Shown one piece after another: positions 43,132 to 52,011 of a stretch of DNA of 64,000 nt (position 1 is the first letter of the stretch; each line of letters starts with the position of its first letter). The DNA lies in NCBI RefSeq assembly GCF_002845275.2, contig NZ_CP088149.1, forward strand, positions 2,476,501-2,540,500, in the 5' to 3' direction. Both the position numbers and the translations under genes were made by a program. Below the pieces are notes generated by a model. It was not told the DNA's origin. It made no database searches and saw nothing but the letters and a program-made list of their open reading frames with translations. The stretch is from Pseudomonas sp. S06B 330 (lineage in GTDB: Bacteria; Pseudomonadota; Gammaproteobacteria; Pseudomonadales; Pseudomonadaceae).

Positions 43132-44661
43132 ATGCTGCGAGAAAGCCTGGCCGCCGACCTGATTGTCGAATTACCCAATGCCGTGCGCTTGCAACGCCTG
43201 GTGCAAACCCTGCGCGAGTACTTCAATTGCGGCGCGGTTGGTTTGCTGCGTCTGGATGAGGACAGCCTGCGCCCGGTGGCCGCCGTCGGCCTGGTGCATG
43301 AAGCCCTCGGGCGGCGTTTTGTGATTGCCCAGCATCCACGTCTGGCGGCAATCATGGCCTCACGCGAACCTACCTGGTTCGAGCCCGACAGCCGCCTGCC
43401 TGATCCTTACGACGGTTTGCTTGAGACCGCGCTCCATGAGCCGCTGGCGGTGCATGACTGCATGGGGGTGAGCCTGTATGTCGAAGGGCAGGCTTGGGGT
43501 GTAGTCACGCTGGATGCCCTGCAAACCGGTACCTTCGACGCCGCTGCACGGGAGGAGCTCAAGCACTGCACCTTGCAGATCGAGGCAGCGTTGCGGGTTA
43601 CCCGCCTTGAACAGGAAAACCGCAGCCTGCGCCTGACGCGTAGCGATGTGCCGGAGCTGCGCATGCCTGGGCAGGAAGGCGAGATTCTTGGTCAGAGCGC
43701 GGTCATGCATCAGTTGCTCAATGAGCTGGATGTGCTGGCCGACTCGGAACTGCCGGTGTTGCTGTTGGGGGAGACGGGGGTCGGTAAAGAGTTGTTCGCC
43801 CGACGCTTGCACCGCCTATCGCGGCGCAGCCATAAGCCCTTGGTACAGGTCAATTGCGCGGCTTTGCCGGAGTCGCTGGCCGAAAGCGAGTTGTTCGGCC
43901 ATGTCAAAGGCGCCTTTTCCGGTGCTGGCAGTGATCGTGCCGGGCGCTTTGACGCGGCCAATGGCGGCACCTTGTTTCTTGATGAGGTCGGTGAGCTGCC
44001 CCTGAGCGTGCAGGCCAAACTGTTGCGTACCCTGCAAAACGGTGAAATACAGCGCTTGGGCGCGGATAAGCCGTTGCATGTGAATGTGCGCATCATCGCC
44101 GCCACCAACCGGCATTTGCCCGACAGCATTCGCCAGGGGCTGTTTCGCGCCGATCTCTATCATCGCCTGTCGGTCTACCCACTGCCGATTCCGCCGCTGC
44201 GTGAACGCGGTGATGACGTGCTGATGCTCGCCGGGCGCTTTCTTGAACTCAATCGCAGTCGCTTGGGCCTGCGTGGCCTACGCCTGTCTGCTGCGGCTGA
44301 GCGTGCGCTGCTGGCCTATCACTGGCCGGGTAACGTGCGTGAGCTAGAGCATGTGATCAGCCGCGCCGCACTCAAACAGCTCAGTCGCGGTGAAAGCCGT
44401 AACTTGATTCTCACCCTGGAGCCGCAAGTGCTCGACTTGGACAGTGGCCAAGCGGCAGAACAGGCGACAGCGCCAGTGGCACCGTCCAGCTCGCAAGGGA
44501 TGTCGACGTTGCCGCTGAGTGAGAGCGTCGATGCCTGCCAACGTCAGGCCATCGTCAATGCACTGCAGGCGTGCGGCAACAACTGGGCCAGCGCGGCGCG
44601 CTCGCTGCAGGTCGATCCGAGTAACTTGCACAAGCTGGCCAAGCGCTTGCGTCTGAAGTAA
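43132..44661 (+). CDS. norR: NO-responsive sigma-54 activator NorR
   Basis: 509-residue enhancer-binding protein. N-terminal GAF domain (about 10-170) senses NO through a mononuclear iron in NorR proteins. The AAA+ domain has GETGVGKELFAR, the loop GAFSGA (260-265), with Ser where most activators have Thr, and FLDEVGELP. A Fis-type helix-turn-helix closes the protein (NNWASAARSLQVDPSNLHKLAKRL). ATG 43132 gives the usual MLRESLAADLIVELPNAVRL start; ATG 43105 is in frame but would lie across the NorR boxes. Neighbours nnrS and the hemerythrin gene are the likely targets. Confidence 0.92.
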   Translation: MLRESLAADLIVELPNAVRLQRLVQTLREYFNCGAVGLLRLDEDSLRPVAAVGLVHEALGRRFVIAQHPRLAAIMASREPTWFEPDSRLPDPYDGLLETALHEPLAVHDCMGVSLYVEGQAWGVVTLDALQTGTFDAAAREELKHCTLQIEAALRVTRLEQENRSLRLTRSDVPELRMPGQEGEILGQSAVMHQLLNELDVLADSELPVLLLGETGVGKELFARRLHRLSRRSHKPLVQVNCAALPESLAESELFGHVKGAFSGAGSDRAGRFDAANGGTLFLDEVGELPLSVQAKLLRTLQNGEIQRLGADKPLHVNVRIIAATNRHLPDSIRQGLFRADLYHRLSVYPLPIPPLRERGDDVLMLAGRFLELNRSRLGLRGLRLSAAAERALLAYHWPGNVRELEHVISRAALKQLSRGESRNLILTLEPQVLDLDSGQAAEQATAPVAPSSSQGMSTLPLSESVDACQRQAIVNALQACGNNWASAARSLQVDPSNLHKLAKRLRLK

Positions 44662-44671
44662 GTCTCGGGTG

Positions 44672-44685
44672 TTGATGGCGGTCAA
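44672..44685 (+). promoter_or_regulatory. Anr-like box before pdxH
   Basis: TTGATGGCGGTCAA differs from the consensus at one base of the right half site. CAGACT at 44708-44713 is placed as a possible -10 for a class II promoter. Confidence 0.5.
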
Positions 44686-44743
44686 GGTGTGCTGCTGACG
44701 TAGCCAACAGACTATGTACTCCATTCCCCCGGAGATCACCGCC

Positions 44744-45391
44744 ATGCCCCTGTCCTTGGCTCAGATGCGCCGTAATTACACCCTCGGTGGCTTACAAGAG
44801 GAGGCCGCGCCGCAGGATCCATTGCTGATGTTTTGCCAGTGGCTGCAGCAGGCCCGCGAAACCGAAAGCGCGCCGGTGGAGGCCAACAGCATGCATTTGG
44901 CGACGGTCGACAGCCAGGGGCGGCCCCATGGCCGGGTGTTACTGCTCAAGGGCGTCAGCGACGCCGGCTTTACGTTTTTCGGTAACTACCAGAGCGCCAA
45001 GGGCCAGGAACTGGATGCCAATCCGTGGGCAGCGATGACTTTCTTCTGGCCGGGTCTGGAGCGTCAGGTGCGCATAGAAGGGCAGGTGCGGCGGCTCGAG
45101 CCGCAGCTCAGTGATGAGTATTTCGAAAGCCGCCCGTTGGCCAGTCGTCTGGGGGCTTGGGCCTCACCGCAAAGCCAGGTGCTGGCCGATCGCGCCGCCC
45201 TGGAAACCTTGCTGGCGCAGACGATTCGCCGTTTTGTCGATCAACCGCTGCAGCGCCCCGAACACTGGGGTGGTTACTGCCTGCAGCCAGCGCGCATGGA
45301 GTTCTGGCAGGGGCGCGCTGACCGATTGCATGATCGCCTCGACTATCGGTTGGAAGACGGGGTGTGGGCGCGTAATCGCCTGGCGCCCTAA
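44744..45391 (+). CDS. pdxH: Pyridoxamine 5'-phosphate oxidase
   Basis: 215-residue FMN enzyme that oxidises pyridoxine or pyridoxamine phosphate to pyridoxal phosphate. Family signatures are the N-terminal [38 protein letters not shown], the [12 protein letters not shown] block and the C-terminal [16 protein letters not shown] followed by RLHDR. ATG 44744 has CGGAGA upstream and gives the usual length. PdxH needs oxygen, so its place behind an Anr-like box in an anaerobic block is curious. Confidence 0.92.
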   Translation: MPLSLAQMRRNYTLGGLQEEAAPQDPLLMFCQWLQQARETESAPVEANSMHLATVDSQGRPHGRVLLLKGVSDAGFTFFGNYQSAKGQELDANPWAAMTFFWPGLERQVRIEGQVRRLEPQLSDEYFESRPLASRLGAWASPQSQVLADRAALETLLAQTIRRFVDQPLQRPEHWGGYCLQPARMEFWQGRADRLHDRLDYRLEDGVWARNRLAP

Positions 45392-45396
45392 GCGGC

Positions 45397-45485
45397 GTGC
45401 TCGGTCGAGGTACCTCCATGGAGGAATAGGTTCGCCTCCGGTTTCGGTTCAGGCTTGGGCCGATCCCATTCATGGAGGGTCCGCA
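45397..45485 (+). ncRNA. Candidate molybdenum-cofactor (Moco) riboswitch
   Basis: The moaB leader contains paired CCTCC/GGAGG segments (45413-45425 and again GCCTCCGG near 45436 and GGAGGG near 45475), GGTTCAGGC and GGGCCGATCCC, pieces that I recall from the Moco RNA motif, which often precedes moa genes. The last GGAGGG is the moaB ribosome-binding site and could be hidden by pairing with upstream CCTCC. The pairing is visible; the class assignment rests on memory and position. Confidence 0.45.
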
Positions 45486-45486
45486 C

Positions 45487-46041
45487 ATGGCCCATCTGGC
45501 GCAACGCACTTTTGAACCGCTGAACATTGCCGTCCTGACCATCAGCGATACCCGCAGCTTTGACACCGACACTTCGGGACAAACCCTCTGCGATTTGCTT
45601 CAGGCCGCTGGCCACACCTTGATCGACCGCGACCTGGTCAAGGATGACATCTACCAGATCCGCGCCACGCTCTCACGCTGGATCGCCGACCCTGACGTCC
45701 AGGTGGTACTGACCACCGGCGGCACCGGATTCACCGCGCGTGACAATACTCCGCAAGCGGTGCTGCCGTTGCTGGACAAGCATGTCGAAGGCTTTGGCGA
45801 ATTGTTCCGCCAGGTGTCGTTGGCGGAGATCGGCATGTCCAGCTTGCAGTCGCGGGCGCTGGCCGGCATGAGCAACGGCGTGCTGGTGTGTTGTGTGCCG
45901 GGCTCCCCTGGCGCCTGCCGTACGGCCTGGAACCAGATCCTGCTCGGGCAGTTGGACAGTCGCACCGGCCCGTGCAATTTCGCGCCGCACCTGAAGGTTC
46001 AGGCGCAGCAGGTGATTGAGGCCTGCGGAGAACGCTCATGA
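45487..46041 (+). CDS. moaB: Molybdenum cofactor protein MoaB
   Basis: 184-residue MoaB/MogA family protein, adenylating molybdopterin. The family block TTGGTGFTARDNTPQAV lies around residue 78, preceded by LTISDTRSFDTDTSG; SRALAGMSNGVLVCCVPGSPGA follows. ATG 45487 is preceded by GGAGGG. Its stop overlaps the moeA start (ATGA). Molybdenum cofactor is needed for nitrate reductase, which fits the narL gene at the right edge. Confidence 0.94.
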   Translation: MAHLAQRTFEPLNIAVLTISDTRSFDTDTSGQTLCDLLQAAGHTLIDRDLVKDDIYQIRATLSRWIADPDVQVVLTTGGTGFTARDNTPQAVLPLLDKHVEGFGELFRQVSLAEIGMSSLQSRALAGMSNGVLVCCVPGSPGACRTAWNQILLGQLDSRTGPCNFAPHLKVQAQQVIEACGERS

Positions 46042-47273
46042 CTGGCAAGGTGTGTGACAGCGGTAAATTGATGCCGGTTGACCAGGCCATCAGCCACTTG
46101 CTCGAACAGGCGCCACCGCCTCCGGCGCAACAAACCGTGCTGCTGGAAAAAGCCCTGGGCCGGGTGCTGGCCGTGGATATTCATTCCCCACGCGACCTGC
46201 CGGGCTGGGACAACAGCGCCATGGATGGCTTCGCCTTGCGCGCGGCGGATCTGCCAGCAGTCGGTGGTTGCTTGCCCCTGGCAGGGCGAATCGCTGCCGG
46301 ACAGGCCGCCACTGCGCCGTTGCCGGTCGAACAGGCGGTGCGCATCTTTACCGGTGCGCCGCTGCCGCCCGGCGCCGATACTGTGGTGCCCCAGGAGCTG
46401 TGTCGGGTCGAGGGTGACCAGGTCTGGTTGCCAGCGGTGAGCCTTGGCGATCATGTGCGCAAAGCCGGTGAAGAAGTGCGCGAGGGCCAACTGCTGCTTG
46501 CGGCCGGCAAGCGTCTGCGCGCCCAGGAGTTGGGCTTGCTGGCCGCTGCCGGGGTCTGCTGGGTCGATGTCTATCGCCCCTTGCGTGTGTGCCTGCTCAG
46601 CAGCGGCGACGAGTTACGCGAGCCGGGCGAACCCTTGGCGCCCGGGCAGATCTACAACAGCAATCGTTTTTGCCTGTCGGCATTGCTGCAGGGTTGGGGT
46701 GTTGAGGTGCATGACTACGGAGTGATGGCCGACGATCTGGCAGCCAGTTGTCAGGCACTGAGCCTGGCCGCTGCTGAATGCGACCTGATCTTGACCTCTG
46801 GCGGCGTCTCGGTGGGTGAGGAAGATCACCTCAAACACGCCATTGAAAGCCTGGGCAACCTGCAGCTGTGGCGTCTGGCCATTCAGCCGGGCAAGCCCCT
46901 GGCCTTTGGCAAGGTGGCCGGCAAGCCGTGGATCGGTTTGCCTGGTAATCCGGCAGCCGCATTGATCACCGCGTTGGTGGTGGTCCGGCCATTTTTGCTC
47001 AGATCTCAAGGTGCTCAGGATGTCTTGCCACGGCCGATGGCGATGCCAGCGGGCTTTGACTGGTTGCAGCGCAACAAACGCCGTCAGTACCTGCGTGCCC
47101 GGCTGACGTCCCAAGACAATGCGCCGGCCTCTATACAGCTACACCCGCAGCAAAGCTCGGCGATGCTTGCGGCAGCTTGTTGGGCCGATGGTTTGGCGGT
47201 GGTGGAGTGCGAGCAGCAGGTGCACAAGCACGACAGTGTCACTTTCCTCTCGTTCGCCGACCTCATGCAATGA
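46038..47273 (+). CDS. moeA: Molybdopterin molybdenumtransferase MoeA
   Basis: 411-residue enzyme inserting molybdate into adenylated molybdopterin made by MoaB/MogA. Motifs: PRDLPGWDNSAMDGFALRA, RIFTGAPLPPGADTVVPQE, SSGDELREPGEPLAPGQIYNSN, LTSGGVSVGEEDH and GLPGNPAAAL. Length and domain order are normal. Translationally coupled to moaB. Confidence 0.96.
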   Translation: MTGKVCDSGKLMPVDQAISHLLEQAPPPPAQQTVLLEKALGRVLAVDIHSPRDLPGWDNSAMDGFALRAADLPAVGGCLPLAGRIAAGQAATAPLPVEQAVRIFTGAPLPPGADTVVPQELCRVEGDQVWLPAVSLGDHVRKAGEEVREGQLLLAAGKRLRAQELGLLAAAGVCWVDVYRPLRVCLLSSGDELREPGEPLAPGQIYNSNRFCLSALLQGWGVEVHDYGVMADDLAASCQALSLAAAECDLILTSGGVSVGEEDHLKHAIESLGNLQLWRLAIQPGKPLAFGKVAGKPWIGLPGNPAAALITALVVVRPFLLRSQGAQDVLPRPMAMPAGFDWLQRNKRRQYLRARLTSQDNAPASIQLHPQQSSAMLAAACWADGLAVVECEQQVHKHDSVTFLSFADLMQ

Positions 47274-47279
47274 CCGACC

Positions 47280-47293
47280 TTGACTGCCGTCAA
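47280..47293 (+). promoter_or_regulatory. Anr-like box before ubiUVT
   Basis: TTGACTGCCGTCAA is a symmetrical variant (TTGAC-N4-GTCAA) with one change in each half site. TAGACT at 47315-47320 stands at the class II distance for a -10, giving a start near 47327. Placement makes oxygen-limited expression of ubiUVT likely. Confidence 0.6.
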
Positions 47294-47403
47294 GGCCTGC
47301 GCTGGCGGTCTGGCTAGACTGGCTGCGGATTTGAATGCACCGGGCCTGCTCGCGATACGCATCGCAGGCGAAGTCCAGACACGCTCTTTCATGAGGAATA
47401 CCC

Positions 47404-48399
47404 ATGCAACTGGTCTGTCCGGCAGGGAACCTGCCTGCGCTCAAAGCGGCGGTGCGCCAAGGCGCCGATGCTGTCTACGTCGGTTTTCGCGACGACACCA
47501 ATGCCCGCCACTTCGCCGGCCTGAACATGGACGACAAGCAGTTTGACGCCGCCGTCGCCCATATCCGTCAACATCAACGCAAGCTCTATGTCGCGGTCAA
47601 CACTTACCCCCAACCCCAGGGTTGGGAACGTTGGCAGCGGGCAGTGGACCGTGCGGCTGACCATGGTGTCGATGCACTGATCGCCGCCGACCCTGGCGTG
47701 CTGGGCTATGCCAGCCAGCGCCATCCACAGCTGACCCTGCACCTGTCGGTACAGGGCTCGGCGACCAATGCCAGCGCCTTGGCGTTCTACGCCCAGCACT
47801 ACAACATCCGTCGCGCGGTGTTGCCGCGGGTGCTGTCGTTGGCCCAGGTGCGTCAGGTCGCGGCCCACAGCACAGTGCCCATCGAAGTCTTCGCCTTTGG
47901 CAGCTTGTGCATCATGGCTGAAGGGCGCTGCCACTTGTCGTCCTACATCACCGGCGAGTCGCCGAACCTGTGCGGCGTGTGCTCGCCAGCCAAGGCGGTG
48001 CGCTGGAGCGAAGACGCCGAGGGTTTGAGTGCGCGCCTGAGCGAGGTACTGATCGACCGTTATCGTGCCGACGAGCCAGCCGGTTACCCGACGTTGTGCA
48101 AGGGCCGCTTCCTGGTTGGCGGCAAACGCTTTCATGCCCTGGAAGAACCCACCAGCCTCGATACCCTCGACCTGTTGCCCGAACTGGCGGCGATGGGCGT
48201 TGAAGCGGTGAAAATCGAAGGTCGCCAGCGCAGCCCGGCCTATGTCGAGCAGGTCACCCAGGTGTGGCGCGCAGCCTTGGATGCCCATCGCCAGACGCCT
48301 GAACGCTTCGCCGTCAAGGACCAGTGGCGCCAAGTGCTGGCGGGCCTGTCAGAAGGCAGTCAGACCACGTTGGGCGCTTATCATCGATCATGGCAATGA
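47404..48399 (+). CDS. ubiU: Oxygen-independent ubiquinone hydroxylation protein UbiU
   Basis: 331-residue U32-family protein that, with UbiV, hydroxylates ubiquinone precursors without oxygen. Cys169, Cys176, Cys193 and Cys232 coincide with the four 4Fe-4S ligands of E. coli UbiU (GSLCIMAEGRCH, LCGVC, PTLCKG). AGGAAT precedes ATG 47404. Eleven bases separate it from ubiV. Supports quinone supply for nitrate respiration. Confidence 0.96.
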   Translation: MQLVCPAGNLPALKAAVRQGADAVYVGFRDDTNARHFAGLNMDDKQFDAAVAHIRQHQRKLYVAVNTYPQPQGWERWQRAVDRAADHGVDALIAADPGVLGYASQRHPQLTLHLSVQGSATNASALAFYAQHYNIRRAVLPRVLSLAQVRQVAAHSTVPIEVFAFGSLCIMAEGRCHLSSYITGESPNLCGVCSPAKAVRWSEDAEGLSARLSEVLIDRYRADEPAGYPTLCKGRFLVGGKRFHALEEPTSLDTLDLLPELAAMGVEAVKIEGRQRSPAYVEQVTQVWRAALDAHRQTPERFAVKDQWRQVLAGLSEGSQTTLGAYHRSWQ

Positions 48400-48410
48400 G
48401 GGACCTGAAC

Positions 48411-49301
48411 ATGAAACTCAGCCTGGGACCGGTCCTGTATTACTGGGACAAAGAGCAATTGGGGCGCTTTTATTCCGAGATGGCGGCCTTGCCCCTGGAT
48501 GTGATTTATCTTGGCGAAACCGTCTGCTCGAAACGCCGGGCAATGAACCTGGATCATTGGCTTGGACTGGGTCGCGAACTGCGGCAGTGCAGCCAGGCGC
48601 AGATCGTGCTATCGAGTCTGACCCTGGTCGAAGCTGCCTCCGAGCTCTCCAGCCTGCGACGTTTGTGCGACAACGGTGAGTTGCTGGTGGAGGCCAACGA
48701 CATGGGCGCTGTGCAGTTTCTGGCGGAGCGCAAATTGCCCTTCGTCGGCGGCCCGGCGCTCAACCTGTACAACGGCCACGCACTGGCCCAACTGCAGGAC
48801 TGCGGTTTGATCCGCTGGGTGCCGCCTGTGGAGTGTTCGGCGGCGTTGATCCGTTCGATTCTCGATCAAGTCCAGGCGCTGGGGCGTGAACTGCCTGAAG
48901 TCGAAATATTCGCCTACGGGCACCTGCCACTGGCGTATTCGGCGCGCTGCTTTACTGCCCGGGCAGAAAACCGGCCCAAGGACGATTGCCAGTTCTGTTG
49001 CCTGAACTACCCCGATGGCCTGGCCTTGAGCAGCCAGGAGGGACAGCCGCTGTTTACCCTCAATGGCATCCAGACAATGTCGGCTGAGGTCACAAACCTG
49101 TTGGCAGATTACCCCGGCCTTGCCGCCAGTGGGGCGAACCTGTTGCGCTTGAGCCCACGTGCCCAAGGCATGGCCGCCGTCATCGAGGCCTTCCAGCGGG
49201 TGCGCCAGGGTGAGGCACCACCGTTGCACGTTGAGGGTTGTAACGGCTACTGGCACGGCCAGGCGGGGATGTTGCGCGTTGAGGAGGTAGGCCTGTGCTG
49301 A
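48411..49301 (+). CDS. ubiV: Oxygen-independent ubiquinone hydroxylation protein UbiV
   Basis: 296-residue U32-family partner of UbiU. Cys39 (ETVCSKRR), Cys180, Cys193 and Cys197 match the known cluster ligands, with an extra cysteine at 196. ATG 48411 gives MKLSLGPVLYYW, the family N-terminus; further upstream starts fall in the ubiU end. Overlaps ubiT by seven bases. Confidence 0.96.
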   Translation: MKLSLGPVLYYWDKEQLGRFYSEMAALPLDVIYLGETVCSKRRAMNLDHWLGLGRELRQCSQAQIVLSSLTLVEAASELSSLRRLCDNGELLVEANDMGAVQFLAERKLPFVGGPALNLYNGHALAQLQDCGLIRWVPPVECSAALIRSILDQVQALGRELPEVEIFAYGHLPLAYSARCFTARAENRPKDDCQFCCLNYPDGLALSSQEGQPLFTLNGIQTMSAEVTNLLADYPGLAASGANLLRLSPRAQGMAAVIEAFQRVRQGEAPPLHVEGCNGYWHGQAGMLRVEEVGLC

Positions 49302-49765
49302 ATCGCAAACACTGGTTGCTGCGTAGCGCTGATCGCGTTTTACCACTGATTCGTCGCGTGCCCTTCGTGGTCCAGCGTGTGGCCCTGCAACAGGCGCTCA
49401 ATCGCTGCCTGGCTGAGCCCATCAAGGACGGTGAGTTTGATGTGCTGCGCGGGCGTTGGCTGTGCCTGCGTATTCCTGACCTGGGCCTTACCTGGTACCT
49501 GACCCGTAGCCTGTACGGCTTGCAGATTGCCGAAACCGCCAAGGCTGATGTGACCATACGCGGCAACTGGCGCGAGTTTCTGCTCTTGGCCAGCCGCCAG
49601 GAAGACCCCGACACCTTGTTCTTCAGGCGCCGTTTGGTCATCGAAGGCGATACCGAGTTGGGACTGACCTTGAAGAACCTGATCGACAGCCTCGACCCGG
49701 AGGTGTTGCCGGTTTGGTTGTGGCGCAATCTGGAGCGGGCGGGTAAGGGCTTGGCGACAGGGTAG
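49295..49765 (+). CDS. ubiT: Anaerobic ubiquinone accessory protein UbiT
   Basis: 156-residue SCP2-domain lipid-binding protein that organises anaerobic ubiquinone synthesis with UbiUV. The SCP2 core shows LRGRWLCLRIPDLGLTWYL and the strand DVTIRGNWREFLLLASRQEDPDTLFFRRRLVIEG. GTG 49295 has GAGGAGG seven bases upstream inside ubiV. Last gene before the second vgrG island. Confidence 0.93.
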   Translation: MLNRKHWLLRSADRVLPLIRRVPFVVQRVALQQALNRCLAEPIKDGEFDVLRGRWLCLRIPDLGLTWYLTRSLYGLQIAETAKADVTIRGNWREFLLLASRQEDPDTLFFRRRLVIEGDTELGLTLKNLIDSLDPEVLPVWLWRNLERAGKGLATG

Positions 49766-49929
49766 GGGCTGGGTTCTCGCCGTGATAATAAGCAACTAAC
49801 TTCTGAAGAGCCGTGTCCAGAGAATCTCAGATTGGGTCCAATTGTGAATTCGTAAGCGTTTAGGAACGGTCCTACATCTATTTTTTGTATTCCTTATTAA
49901 AGTGTTCGCAGGTATGGCATTTCCCCGTC

Positions 49930-49945
49930 AGGGCATTGCTTTGCT
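49930..49945 (+). promoter_or_regulatory. Possible sigma-54 promoter of the second vgrG
   Basis: AGGGCATTGCTTTGCT has GG and GC at exact -24/-12 spacing and TTTGCT at -12. The start would be near 49956, only about 16 bases before the ATG. The rest of the 206-base gap after ubiT holds no other clear signal. Confidence 0.4.
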
Positions 49946-49971
49946 AGCGTTCACTGCTTAAGGATAAGTCT

Positions 49972-52011
49972 ATGGTCACGGCGGCCAACAGTACCCATTT
50001 CGAGTTATTGATCCCCACGGTTCGCAACGACTTCAAAGTGCTGGCTTTCGACGGTACTGAAACCATCAGTTGCCTGTATGCGATCAAGGTCGAACTGGTC
50101 AGCGAGTACCCTGATTTCGATATGGAAAGCCTGCTCGGTCAGCCGGCGTTCCTGCGCTTTGGCTTGCAGGGTGAAGGGCTGCATGGGCATATCGAAGATG
50201 TTCTGGTCGGCGAATCCGGCAGACGCCTGACCCGCTATCAGCTGACCTTGGTGCCCGCGCTGCACTACTTGCAATTCAGCTACAACCAGCGGATTTTCCA
50301 GCAACTGACGGTGCCGCAGATCGTCACCCAGGTGCTTCAGGGCCATGGCATTCAGGCCGATGCCTTTGCGTTCCATGTCCGCACCAGCCCTGAACGCGAA
50401 TACTGCACTCAATATTTTGAAAGCGACTACGAACTGATCCGGAGGCTGTGCAGTGAAGACGGGATTGCCTGGCATCACCAACACAGCCCGGATGGCCACT
50501 TACTGGTCTTCACCGACGACCAGACGTTTTTCCCCAAGCTCGGCGCAACGCCGTATCAGCAAGGCGGTGGTTTGGTGGCCGATCACCCGGTCATCAGCCA
50601 GTTCTCCCGGCGCTTCAGCACCCGCACCAGCACGGTCACGCGCCGCGGCTATGACTTCCAGCGGCCAAGCTTGCTGCTGGAGAGCCAGTTCACCGCCGAG
50701 TTCAGCCCGGAGCTTGAGGACTACCGTTACCCGCTGTCGATGGACACCGAGAAACTCGCCAGGCAACGCACCCGCCAGGCCCTGGAACGACACCGCAGCG
50801 ACTATCAGTTGGCCGAAGGTCAAAGCGACCAACCGTTTTTGCGCAGCGGCCACTTCTTCGACCTGACCGAGCACCCGCGTAAAGACTGCAATAACTTGTG
50901 GCTCTTGCTCAGCGTCACCCATGAAGGTAAACAGCCGCAGGTGCTTGAGGAGTCAGTCGGCAGCGACGTCCAGCCTGCCGACGGATTTACCCAAGGCTAT
51001 CGCAACAGTTTCAGCGCCATTCCCTGGGACGTGTTCTACCGGCCACCGCTGGTCACCCGCAACGCTGTGCTGGTCAGCCAGACCGCCCGGGTTACCGGGC
51101 CAGCAGGGGAAGACATCTACTGCGATGAATACGGGCGGGTCAAAGTCGAATTTCACTGGGACCGTGCCGAGCTGAACAGTGACAAGAGCAGTTGCTGGCT
51201 ACGGGTAGCGTCCAGTTGGGCTGGACAGGGTTTTGGCGCGGTGACCCTTCCGCGCATCGGCATGGAAGTGGTGGTGACCTACCTGGAGGGTAATCCCGAC
51301 CAGCCGTTGATTACCGGTTGCGTGCCCAACAAGCTCACCCCGCAGCCTTACCCGTTGCCCGCGAACAAAACCAAGACCGTGCTGCGCAGCCGTAGCTCGC
51401 CTGACAGCGGTGGCTACAACGAGCTGTCGATTGAGGACCGCAAAGGCCAAGAATTGATCTACCTGCGTGCCCAGCGCGACCTGGAGCAAAAGATCGAACA
51501 CGACAGCCAGCTTGAGGTCGGTAACGAGCGCCGGGAAACCATCAAGGGCAACAGCATTGCAGTGCTGGAAGCTGAAGACCAGCGCACTGTTGGCGCGGAC
51601 CGCAAGGTCGAACTCAAGGCCAACGACTACTTGCAGGTCGCCAGCAGCAGCCATACCCGCATCGGACAAACGCTGGCAGTTGAAGCGGGCCAGCAACTGC
51701 ACATTAAAGCGGGTGCCCATGTGATTCTCGATGCCAGCGCCAGCATCACCTTGAAAGGCGGCGGCCAGCACATCGTCATCGGCCCCGGCGGCATTTTCAG
51801 CAGTAGCGAAATTCAAATCGGTGGTGCACCCACTGTGGGAACCGCTGCTGCTCCGGTATTACCCGGCATGCTCGAAGGGCTGTCATCACCCGAGGCGCTG
51901 CCGCCGGGTATTGCGCTATACGGCCCCATCCAGCCCGGTATCCACAAACTCTGTGGCAAGCAAAGTAATGGCGCCTGTAGTCGAGGAGACTGCGCATGCA
52001 AGAAGGACTGA
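49972..52011 (+). CDS. vgrG: T6SS spike protein VgrG, second copy
   Basis: 679-residue VgrG, with the same gp27/gp5 trunk as the copy at 8324 (most residues identical through the beta-helix turn GGGQHIVIGPGGIFSS) but a different tail of about 50 residues ending with a Cys-rich segment (CGKQSNGACSRGDCACKKD). ATG 49972 follows AAGGAT. The end overlaps the DUF4123 adaptor by 16 bases. The different tail probably selects the adaptor and effector encoded next. Confidence 0.96.
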   Translation: MVTAANSTHFELLIPTVRNDFKVLAFDGTETISCLYAIKVELVSEYPDFDMESLLGQPAFLRFGLQGEGLHGHIEDVLVGESGRRLTRYQLTLVPALHYLQFSYNQRIFQQLTVPQIVTQVLQGHGIQADAFAFHVRTSPEREYCTQYFESDYELIRRLCSEDGIAWHHQHSPDGHLLVFTDDQTFFPKLGATPYQQGGGLVADHPVISQFSRRFSTRTSTVTRRGYDFQRPSLLLESQFTAEFSPELEDYRYPLSMDTEKLARQRTRQALERHRSDYQLAEGQSDQPFLRSGHFFDLTEHPRKDCNNLWLLLSVTHEGKQPQVLEESVGSDVQPADGFTQGYRNSFSAIPWDVFYRPPLVTRNAVLVSQTARVTGPAGEDIYCDEYGRVKVEFHWDRAELNSDKSSCWLRVASSWAGQGFGAVTLPRIGMEVVVTYLEGNPDQPLITGCVPNKLTPQPYPLPANKTKTVLRSRSSPDSGGYNELSIEDRKGQELIYLRAQRDLEQKIEHDSQLEVGNERRETIKGNSIAVLEAEDQRTVGADRKVELKANDYLQVASSSHTRIGQTLAVEAGQQLHIKAGAHVILDASASITLKGGGQHIVIGPGGIFSSSEIQIGGAPTVGTAAAPVLPGMLEGLSSPEALPPGIALYGPIQPGIHKLCGKQSNGACSRGDCACKKD

